A stretch of DNA of 39,025 bases from an uncultured Caryophanales bacterium (GTDB lineage: Bacteria; Bacillota_I; Bacilli_A; RF39; UBA660), in the NCBI GenBank assembly GCA_946412015.1, contig CAMKGA010000001.1, positions 65,041-104,065 on the forward strand, in the 5' to 3' direction. Below the pieces are notes generated by a model. The model made no database searches. It saw only the letters and a program-made list of their open reading frames with translations, and was not told the origin of the DNA. Both the position numbers and the translations under genes were made by a program. Below, one piece after another: positions 19,796 through 28,163 of the stretch (the stretch's first letter is position 1; each line of letters begins with the position of its first letter).

Positions 19796-20080
19796 CTATT
19801 TTTTTATATCTAACAAAAATTTAACAAATTCAGATTCAGCTTTATCACATGCAATTTTATGTCATATCTTAACAGCATCTTGCAAAATTTCTCTATCTGT
19901 TAATTTTAAAAATTCATCTAATCTTTTTACCCAATCTTCCATTGTCATTGGAATATGCCTTTTTGCTCTATCTTCTGCTAAATCAAGATATGCCGTAACA
20001 ATTCTTCTTAATGAGTACAACTCATCTTCATTTAAATAATTTTTTGCAACTAATACATCACTTTTTATAATTTTTCCATT
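19796..20080 (-). pseudogene. 3' fragment of a rhuM-like (virulence RhuM family) gene fused in frame to the recombinase remnant
   Basis: NGKIIKSDVLVAKNYLNEDELYSLRRIVTAYLDLAEDRAKRHIPMTMEDWVKRLDEFLKLTDREILQDAVKI[TGA]HKIACDKAESEFVKFLLDIKK*; the RhuM C-terminal pattern continues past an in-frame TGA at 19862. Confidence 0.75.
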
Positions 20081-20677
20081 AGGAACTAATGACACGGATT
20101 TATCATCGTTAATATCATATACATAATCAGTTCCTATTTTTAGGATAAACCTAACAACATTAGAATTTATACTTTTATCTTCACATTTTTCTCCAACAAT
20201 AATCTTCTCAACTAAATTATTAAAGATATTTTCATCAAATTCTTTAATTTCATTTTTTAACATTCCAATCTTTTTATTTATTTCTTTTTCCTTTGATAAA
20301 TAAACATCAACATGTTTTTCTCTAAGTAATCTTATATATTTTAAGGTATCAAGTGTATTTCGAGCAAACCCAGATATAGACTTAGCGATAATAATATCAA
20401 TTTTGCCATTAATTGCATCATCAATCATTTTAGTAAACTCTACTCTATTTTTTACTTGTGTACCACTGATTCCTTCATCAGCATAAACACCTACAAAATC
20501 CCAGCTAGAATTAGATTTTATCATTTTAGAATAATGCTTAATTTGTGAATTATAACTTGTTTGTTGTTCTTCTGAGTCTGTACTTACTCTCGCATAAGCA
20601 CAAACTTTCTTCTTTAAATTATTAACGATTTCATCTTCAGTTTTGAGATTAGCTTTAATAATCTCAACTTGTGCCAT
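19862..20677 (-). pseudogene. internally deleted large serine recombinase fused to the RhuM C-terminus
   Basis: Resolvase domain VCAYARVSTDSEEQQTSYNSQIKHY...GVYADEGISGTQVKNRVEFTKMIDDAINGKIDIIIAKSISGFARNTLDTLKYIRLLREKHVDVYL is followed directly by the family C-terminal coiled coil KEINKKIGMLKNEIKEFDENIFNNLVEKIIVG; the recombinase and zinc-ribbon domains are missing. Confidence 0.8.
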
Positions 20678-20877
20678 TATACCTCTCTTTCTAAAATATT
20701 TGACAATCAATATCTGATATACCCCATAAATAATTATAACTTATTTTTTTATAATAAAATACACTTTTTACTAAAATTATTTAATTTTTTATAATTGAAT
20801 AAATAATATTGCTTGCCATATATATCAAATATTATACCTATTATACACTCTTGACATGGCATATACTAGTGCATGAG

Positions 20878-20919
20878 TTGGGTAAATCTTGGGTAAAAAC
20901 TGAGTAAAAGTTGGGTATT
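20878..20919. repeat. iteron-like 11-bp-periodic direct repeats (TTGGGTAAA-like, four copies)
   Basis: TTGGGTAAA at 20878, TTGGGTAAA at 20889, CTGAGTAAA at 20900, TTGGGTATT at 20911: exact 11-bp spacing. Confidence 0.7.
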
Positions 20920-20999
20920 TTTTGTATAAGCACCGATGTTTAATGATTTATTAAATAAATACCTTAGTATTAAATACAAAACTATTCTATATACTTATT

Positions 21000-23361
21000 T
21001 TATATATTCATTACTTGCTGACTTGGTTCATTAATTATTTCATAACCCATATTATTATAAATTTTTTTACGCTTTAAAAACATATTACGAGTTTTAGCAA
21101 AATTATCATCTACATAATCATATATTAATATTTCTTTTTTAGTGCTATTTTTTCGATGTAATCTTCCTGCATATTGAGTTAAACGTGTATTACCAGAAAT
21201 TGGCATAGTTAAAAATAATACATCTAACGATGAATCATCAAAACCTTCACCAATATATGCACCTGTTGCTATAATAATTTTGTTTTTCTTATTTTTATCA
21301 ATTTGGTCCATTAATTCGTCATACTTCTTTAAAATCTTTTTACCAATTCCACCATAATATTTAAAAGTATTGCTAGTAAATTCTGATAATTTATTATAAA
21401 TATAATCTAAATGTTCTAATCTTTCTGTTAAAACAAGTATGTTTTTACCTTTATCAAATTCTTTTTTTACATCAGAAATTATCTTTTCACTTCTTAGTAT
21501 ATCTTTTGCAATAAAATCATTAATCTCATTTAATTCATAATTATCTATTTTAGGATCAACAAAATTTAGATGACTTTGTTTCACTATTACCTTCATTGGA
21601 ACATTCAACTCTTTATTAAATTTTAAAGTATCTACTCTATATCTAATATCACCACATTGCATTTTGATAATAGGAGTATGTCCATTTTCTCTTTCTGATG
21701 TTGCAGAAATTCCGTAAACATATTTAGCGTTACCTGTATTTATGGCCTGTTCAAATGTATATGCTGCAGTATGATGACACTCATCAATAATAATCATTCC
21801 ATAATTTTTAGCAATATCTAATACATTACCATTATTCCAAATAGATTTGATACTAGCTACATCTATTTCATTAGTAATACTCTTCTTTTTACTACTTATT
21901 TCACCAACTTCATCAATATTTAAAAACTCTTTTATTCTATTTTTCCACTGAGTTAATAACTGTAGTTTATTAACTAATATTAAAGTATTAACTTTACGTT
22001 CTTCTATCAGTTTATATCCTATAACAGTTTTTCCAAAAGCTGTAGGCGCACATAATATACCATTATCATATTTCATTAGTTTAGAAAGAGCAATATCTTG
22101 ATTATCACGTAACTTTCCATTAAACTGAACATCAATCTTTTTACCTTTATTTCTTTTATCCTTTTTTCTTATTTTTATTCCGTTTTCTTTGCATAATATT
22201 TCTAAATATTCAAATGTTCCTCGTGGTAACTTTAAATATTTATCATCTTCCTTACTACAATTAATGACCATAGGAATATTATAAACTGACATTCTAAGTC
22301 TCTGTTTTTTATAAAATTCTGGATTAGCAAATGTTGCTAATCTTCTAAAACTATTAATAACAGATGCGCTTAAATTAGCTTTATCAATATAAACCATATC
22401 ATTAAGTATGACATCAATACTTTTAGGATAATCAATATTATTAATTTTTTTATCAGATATTTCTTGTTTTAAATCTTCTACTTCATGACCTATATCAATA
22501 GTTTTATTAGAAAGTTTTTTTATCAATTGAAAAATTTCCTCTTCAGTTAATTTATGTGTGTTTTTTAAATATGACATTGGGTGTCTTATTGTAATAAAAT
22601 TTCTATCAATAAAAACCGAATTTCCATATTTACTTGGTTCAGTTTGATATGGTAAAGCAATTAAATTGCCATAACCACCTTTAGGAAGATAATCTTGATT
22701 TGGAAACATTCTATCAAATGATGAAATAGAAATATTACTAACTTCCATTGTTTTCGATAATAATAAACTACCTAATTTACGAGCTGTAAGAGCTTTTATA
22801 TTCTTTTCAAAGAATATCCAAATATGAATCCCACTACCTGATCTACTTTTTTCTAAAACGATTGGAATATCATAATCATCACATACGCTAGAAAATGCCA
22901 AAACCTCACTTTTTATATCCTTATCATTATTTTTATCATCAAAATCAAAAGCAAAAAAAATAACAAGTATCATCTGCAAGTAAAGGATATATACCTATTG
23001 TTTTATTATTACATAGATGCTTATATATTATATCTTTTGTTAGAGGAATATTTTCTCTATATTTACAGTTTTTACACTTTTTACCCATAGTTTTATTACA
23101 AACACCCTGTCGCCATTCATTTTTACATGCTGGTTGATAATACTTATTATCTTTATTAATTGATAAATAAGGATATACATCATCGCAACCTTTAAAATAA
23201 TCCATAAATATAGAAACTTTTTCATCAAAACTAAGAGTTTTTAAATTTTCATTTTCTTTTTCTTCATCAAGATGCTTTTCTAATTCTTGTATTTCGTTCT
23301 CTAACTTTTTAATTAATGACTTTTTACTATCAATTTGCCTTTTTATCTCTTCAACATTCAT
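21000..23361 (-). pseudogene. TOTE-type archaeo-eukaryotic primase + SF2 helicase protein, split by a frameshift (ORFs 22945-23361 and 21000-22979)
   Basis: N-part ACKNEWRQGVCNKTMGKKCKNCKYRENIPLTKDIIYKHL...IGIYPLLADDTCYFF continues as AFDFDDKNN...LEKSRSGSGIHIWIFFEKNIKALTARKLGSLLLSKTME...FDRMFPNQDYLPKGGYGNLIALPYQ in the next frame; helicase motifs APTAFGKTV, IIIDECHH, QYAGRLHR. Confidence 0.85.
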
Positions 23362-23363
23362 GG

Positions 23364-24179
23364 TTATACCTCGATTAATTCTAATGATGATAAATAATCT
23401 ATAATACTATTTATAACATCATCTACCGGCATTTCAAGCCAGTTGTTTCTTGCCATATTAATCCTTCTTTTAAATCTGTTATTAGATAAAACATCCCCTA
23501 TACTTTCTTTAACTTCATTTATTGTTCTTTCTTCAACCATACTATCCTTAAAAACAATTTTATCTAGATATGATAAAAACCGAATTTTATCAAAACTATG
23601 AATATTTACTAAATAATATACATCAAAAATATCCTTATATCTTGTAGAAACTATTCCAAATCTAAGTAATGATTTTATCTTTTCAACACATATTTGTTCC
23701 ATCGAATTGGCAAGTAATAAAACTGTTTCTGAATCTGCATTCAAATCAAAACATAATTCATCTTGTTCAATATTAGTATCTTTATGTATACCTATATCTA
23801 GTTTAGTAGAAAACGTATTTCCGTGATTATCTGATATATCTATAATAACTCTTTTCCCATCATAATCCTGGTGATGTAATTTTTGTATTGAGTTAACAAT
23901 TTTTATTTTAACTTCATCATCATTAAGTTTTTTGATAAATTCTACAATTGCAGAATCTTCTAATGAATATCTGATAAAATCTAAATCAATGTCTTGAGTA
24001 GCACGACGTTTATCTTTAGATATAGCCATCATTGCTAACCCACCTTTAATTGTAATATTTTTATTTAAATCAGATTTACTAATCTGTCTTAATATAATAT
24101 CTTGACAAGTCTTAGCCATAGCATTTGCTCCTGAATATCCCGAAGATACATAATTAGTTAAAATAGTATTTAGATTCAT
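23364..24179 (-). CDS. AbiEii/AbiGii-family nucleotidyltransferase toxin
   Basis: ITIKGGLAMMAISKDKRRATQDIDLDFI nucleotidyltransferase core, EQICVEKIKSLLRFG, DIFDVYYLVN; adjacent to an AbiEi-like gene. Confidence 0.88.
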   Translation of the reverse strand: MNLNTILTNYVSSGYSGANAMAKTCQDIILRQISKSDLNKNITIKGGLAMMAISKDKRRATQDIDLDFIRYSLEDSAIVEFIKKLNDDEVKIKIVNSIQKLHHQDYDGKRVIIDISDNHGNTFSTKLDIGIHKDTNIEQDELCFDLNADSETVLLLANSMEQICVEKIKSLLRFGIVSTRYKDIFDVYYLVNIHSFDKIRFLSYLDKIVFKDSMVEERTINEVKESIGDVLSNNRFKRRINMARNNWLEMPVDDVINSIIDYLSSLELIEV

Positions 24180-24721
24180 TAAAAAACCTCTTTCATTATT
24201 ACATCATATAAATAATCTTCAATAGCATACTTGCTTATATATTCAGAAATTTTTTTTATATTTAATTCATCTTTAATTTCTCTATAATTATTTATTATTT
24301 CTTTATAATAATCAAATCCTATTGCCTTCTCATTTCTAATTAATTCAATCAACATTCTTTCCTTATCATATATATTTATTTCTGCTCCATTTACTTTTAT
24401 AGTAGTTTTTCCAATATCAAAAAACTTATCTTGATAATATATAACTTTAATTCGATCATCACTAATTTTAGTGCTATCTCTTTTTATAGCAAGATATTCT
24501 TTATCTGGAATAACATCTGTTAAATTATGATAATAAAAAGCACTATTCATCGTAAATACAGCATCAGGATATTTTTTCGTTATTACTTCTAAGTAATTAA
24601 CATTTAAGCAATCACTATAGATACCTTTTTCCACTTTAATTATCTTTCCTTCATTTATCATTTTTTTAATTTTATCATTCGATTTATATTTTTTTCTTAA
24701 TTCTTTATATAGATATATCAA
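24179..24721 (-). CDS. AbiEi-like antitoxin/transcriptional regulator
   Basis: KKMINEGKIIKVEKGIYSD (winged-helix-type N-terminus), VFTMNSAFYYHNLTDVIPD, YDKERMLIELIRN. The tracker uses GTG at 24730; TTG at 24721 has a better-placed AGGTG RBS. Confidence 0.82.
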   Translation of the reverse strand: MIYLYKELRKKYKSNDKIKKMINEGKIIKVEKGIYSDCLNVNYLEVITKKYPDAVFTMNSAFYYHNLTDVIPDKEYLAIKRDSTKISDDRIKVIYYQDKFFDIGKTTIKVNGAEINIYDKERMLIELIRNEKAIGFDYYKEIINNYREIKDELNIKKISEYISKYAIEDYLYDVIMKEVF

Positions 24722-24741
24722 ACAAATCACCTCACAAAAAA

Positions 24742-24770
24742 ATATTAACCTAATTTACCACAAAAGTCAA
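24742..24770 (-). promoter_or_regulatory. sigma70 promoter of the abiE operon
   Basis: Minus strand TTGACT (24770-24765), 17-nt spacer, TAATAT (24747-24742). Confidence 0.7.
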
Positions 24771-24794
24771 GCACATGTGGTAAATTAGGTTAAT
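24744..24794. repeat. 19-bp perfect inverted repeat, candidate AbiEi operator
   Basis: ATTAACCTAATTTACCACA (24744-24762) and TGTGGTAAATTAGGTTAAT (24776-24794), 13-nt centre. Confidence 0.85.
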
Positions 24795-24819
24795 TATTAT
24801 ATACTTTCTACATTATACA

Positions 24820-24963
24820 TCATATTACTGGTGACATAACAGATATTAAAACAATATAATCATTATCATAATCTTTGTTTTTTGTTTCTTCTAATTTAAT
24901 ATTTTTATTTCTAATTTTCCCTTTAAAATAAAGCAAATCTATAATTTTTAACTGTCGTGTCAT
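24820..24963 (-). other. short ORF (47 aa) or ORF remnant beginning at the cassette/rhuM junction
   Basis: MTRQLKIIDLLYFKGKIRNKNIKLEETKNKDYDNDYIVLISVMSPVI*; faint resemblance to a helix-turn-helix N-terminus; not in the ORF track. Confidence 0.25.
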
Positions 24964-24977
24964 AATGAACAAACTAG

Positions 24978-25358
24978 CCAATTTGTTAAACCCATATGTT
25001 CTTTATTTGCAGCAGCTTTATTATTATCTACTTTAAATCCGATAGCAATTATCATTTGAAGATTATAATGTACAACATTTCTTGAAATATTGCGATTATC
25101 CTTTTTTTAACTATTCGAAATTTTCGAATAGTTAAATCTTCATTCAATTCATTTTCATTATAAATTTTTTAATATGATAATTTATAGTATTTGTTTCAAC
25201 ATTATAAAGAGTTGCTAACATCTTTTAAGTTAGCCATATATCCTCATCTTCATATCTTACTTCAACAGATTCTTTATCATCCCCTGTTAAAGCAACAAAT
25301 GTTAAATACTCTGCTGTAATTGACCTAATAGTTATATTCTTCTTTTTAATTTAATCAT
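24978..25358 (-). pseudogene. 5' fragment of a rhuM-like gene with nonsense, frameshift and deletion lesions
   Basis: Piecewise minus-strand translation: KKNITIRSITAEYLTFVALTGDDKESVEVRYEDEDIWLT[TAA]KMLATLYNVETNTINYHIKK / NELNEDLTIRKFRIVKK / NRNISRNVVHYNLQMIIAIGFKVDNNKAA...ANKEHMGLTNW, the RhuM family order. Confidence 0.85.
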
Positions 25359-25416
25359 CTCCTAGTTGTTAGATTAAATTACATAAAATATATATTAGTC
25401 TTTAAAAAAAAACGAC

Positions 25417-25959
25417 TTACACACTCATTAAGTCTTTTTCTTTCTCTTTAAATTTTTCATCAACTATTTTATTATATTTATTAATTAATTCTTGAACATC
25501 TTCTTGACCGTTTTTTATATCATCTTCAGGTATTTCTAATTTTTTTATATCATTATTAGCATCCTGTCGAATATTTCTTAAAGCAATTCTGCAATCTTCT
25601 GCACAAGTTTTAGCTTGTTTTACATATTCACGACGAGTCTCTTCTGTAAGTGCAGGAATATTTAAAATTATTACCTCACCATTATTATTTGGAGTAAGCC
25701 CTATATTTGCCTCATATATTCCCTTTTCAATTGCAGATAGACTACTTCTATCAAATGGTTTAATATGCATGCTGCGTGCCTCAGGTACAGATATAGTTGC
25801 AAGTTGTTTTAAAGGTGTTGGAACACCATAATAATTAACCATTACGCTATCTAATATTGCAGGGTTAGCTCTACCTGCTCTAATATTATTAAATCTTTTT
25901 TCTAAAGCCTCTATTGATTTTTCCATTTCAAGTTCTGTATTCATTAATATATCATCCAT
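25417..25959 (-). CDS. frr: ribosome recycling factor
   Basis: RFNNIRAGRANPAILDSVMVNYYGVPTPLKQLATISVPEARSMHIKPFD. Confidence 0.97.
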   Translation of the reverse strand: MDDILMNTELEMEKSIEALEKRFNNIRAGRANPAILDSVMVNYYGVPTPLKQLATISVPEARSMHIKPFDRSSLSAIEKGIYEANIGLTPNNNGEVIILNIPALTEETRREYVKQAKTCAEDCRIALRNIRQDANNDIKKLEIPEDDIKNGQEDVQELINKYNKIVDEKFKEKEKDLMSV

Positions 25960-25961
25960 AA

Positions 25962-26618
25962 TTATTCTCCTATTCCATCTATACAGTTTTCTATAATAAA
26001 TTTCTTTAATTTAGAATTATCATTAGTCTCATAATACTCTATTAAATGAGTAAAATAAGTACCAATTAAATCTACTGGTACATTTATAATACCAAGGCCA
26101 TTTCTAATAAACTCTTTATTTGCAACAAGATTTGCAACTCTTTTGTTGCCATCTTGAAACATTTGGCTTTTCTGTATCCAGCAAAATAAGTTTATAGCCA
26201 TATCTTGCTTATCAGAGTTATTTAAAATATCATTTAATTCTTTATTATAATCACACTCACTAGGTAACTTAGGTTTCCAGGATGTTCCAGTAATTCCAAC
26301 ACCATGTTCTCTAAACTCACCTAATGGATTAACATTCTGACCCTTACATATTTCAAAATGAATCTTTTTTATATAATCTATAGTTAAATCTTCATCTACA
26401 GTATCAATAATATACTCCCAAGCATCCTTCAATCCTTTTAATTTGAGTATATTATCTATAGATATATGACCATTATTTACATTATTGTAAAAATCTACAG
26501 TATCAGCAAATGTAACAGCAATTCCTTCAAGATTAGCGCTTTTATAAATATTATCAATTATTTTTCTCTTTGCAAAAAATATATTGTCTTCTTTAGTCAT
26601 ATTATATAATCTATTCAT
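25962..26618 (-). CDS. Fic/DOC-fold protein with non-canonical core motif
   Basis: FREHGVGITGTSWKP and SQMFQDGNKRVANLVANKEFIRNG match Fic layout. Confidence 0.8.
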   Translation of the reverse strand: MNRLYNMTKEDNIFFAKRKIIDNIYKSANLEGIAVTFADTVDFYNNVNNGHISIDNILKLKGLKDAWEYIIDTVDEDLTIDYIKKIHFEICKGQNVNPLGEFREHGVGITGTSWKPKLPSECDYNKELNDILNNSDKQDMAINLFCWIQKSQMFQDGNKRVANLVANKEFIRNGLGIINVPVDLIGTYFTHLIEYYETNDNSKLKKFIIENCIDGIGE

Positions 26619-26625
26619 ACTTCAC

Positions 26626-28053
26626 CTAATACTGTATACCCCAAATCACATTGTGTTTTGCATTTTTTCCACAACATACACATTTACCTGTAATAAAGCT
26701 ATCATCTGTAATACATCTAGATTTACATCCTTTTATCTCTTTTATTTTTTCTTCACATTCTTTTTTACCACACCAATCAGCTTTAATAAATCCTGGTTGT
26801 TTATTTAAAATATCTTCCATTTCCTTTAAATTAGTTGCTTCAAATGTTAATTCATCTCTTCTTTTTAAAGCTCTATTATACATATCTTTTTGAATAGTAT
26901 CTAAAAGATTACTTACATATTTAACATAATCGATATTACTATCTACAACCATTTTTTCTCTTGTATCACGACGTGCGATTGTAACTTTATTATCTTTTAA
27001 ATCACGAGCACCTATTTCAATTCTAACAGGTATTCCATTAACCTCAGCCTCAGCAAATTTAAATCCAGGTGATTTATCAGTTAAATCTATATAACAAGTA
27101 ATATCGTTCTTGTTTAATTCATCTTTAATCTTATTTGATAAGTCATAAACCATATCATCACTACCAATAGGTACAATAACAACTTGTTTAGGAGCAATTC
27201 TAGGTGGTAAGACAAGGCCATAATCATCACTGTGAACCATAATTAATCCACCAATCATTCTATTACTTGTTCCCCAGGATGTTTGGTATGCATACTCTTC
27301 TTTATTATCTTTATTTGCAAATTTTATATTATAAGCTTCACTAAACTTTTGACCAAAATAATGACTTGTTCCCGCTTGTAGTGCAACACCATTATACATT
27401 AAAGCTTCATTAGTTAAAGTATACTCAGCTCCAGCAAATTTTTCTTTTTCAGTCTTCATTCCTGTGATAGATGGAATTGCAAGTATCTCATGATGAAACC
27501 ATTTATATACATCCATCATTCTTTTTGTTTCTTCTTCTGCTTCTTTTTTAGTAGCATGTATAGTATGACCTTCTTGCCAAAATATTTCTCTACTTCTTAA
27601 AAATGGGCGTGTTTCTTTTTCCCATCTTAAAACACTACACCACTGATTAAATAAGCAAGGTAGATCTTTATAACTTCTAACGTGAGTCGCATAGTAATCA
27701 CTAAACATAGTCTCACTAGTAGGTCTTATGCATAATCTTTCCTCTAACTTTTTAGAACCACCATGAGTAACCCATGCTACCTCTGGAGCAAATCCATTAA
27801 CTAGCTCTCCTTCTTTTTTTAACATATTTTCAGGAATTAAAAGAGGCATAGCCACATTAACATGTCCTAATTCCTTAAACTTTTTATCTAATATTTGTTG
27901 CATTTTTTCCCATATTGCATATCCATTAGGTTCCATAACAGTACAACCTTTAACAGATGAATAAGCACATAATCTAGCTGCATGAACTATATCAGTATAC
28001 CATGCTGCAAAATCTTCATCTCTTTTTGTTATTTTTTTATTTTGAGCGTTCAT
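26626..28053 (-). CDS. proS: proline--tRNA ligase (archaeal/eukaryotic-like short form)
   Basis: DEDFAAWYTDIVHAARLCAYSSVKGCTVMEPNGYAIWEKMQ, RPTSETMFSDYYATHVRSYKDLP, WQEGHTIHATKKEAEEE, C-terminal GKCVCCGKNAKHNVIWGIQY. Confidence 0.96.
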   Translation of the reverse strand: MNAQNKKITKRDEDFAAWYTDIVHAARLCAYSSVKGCTVMEPNGYAIWEKMQQILDKKFKELGHVNVAMPLLIPENMLKKEGELVNGFAPEVAWVTHGGSKKLEERLCIRPTSETMFSDYYATHVRSYKDLPCLFNQWCSVLRWEKETRPFLRSREIFWQEGHTIHATKKEAEEETKRMMDVYKWFHHEILAIPSITGMKTEKEKFAGAEYTLTNEALMYNGVALQAGTSHYFGQKFSEAYNIKFANKDNKEEYAYQTSWGTSNRMIGGLIMVHSDDYGLVLPPRIAPKQVVIVPIGSDDMVYDLSNKIKDELNKNDITCYIDLTDKSPGFKFAEAEVNGIPVRIEIGARDLKDNKVTIARRDTREKMVVDSNIDYVKYVSNLLDTIQKDMYNRALKRRDELTFEATNLKEMEDILNKQPGFIKADWCGKKECEEKIKEIKGCKSRCITDDSFITGKCVCCGKNAKHNVIWGIQY

Positions 28054-28118
28054 ATTCTCCTCCTCAAACTATATAAATTATATAATAAATATAATAAAAT
28101 GTAAATTGTTTTAAGAAA

Positions 28119-28137
28119 AAAGAAGCATCGCTTCTTT
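28119..28137 (-). terminator. rho-independent terminator after the 28164 gene
   Basis: AAAGAAGC (28119-28126) / GCTTCTTT (28130-28137), minus-strand T-run follows. Confidence 0.65.
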
Positions 28138-28163
28138 AAAATTTTTAACTAATTTATTTTTAT

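Noticed and set aside
20851-20876. TTGACA...TATACT as a promoter near the iteron-like array
   Set aside because: The spacing between the two hexamers is only 5 bp, not a functional sigma70 arrangement.
22945-23361. Separate small zinc-finger gene upstream of the helicase
   Set aside because: Its sequence is the N-terminus of the TOTE-type protein, cut off by a one-base shift.
26584-26893. Plus-strand ORFs over the proS/fic boundary
   Set aside because: Antisense of conserved genes, no RBS or recognizable family.
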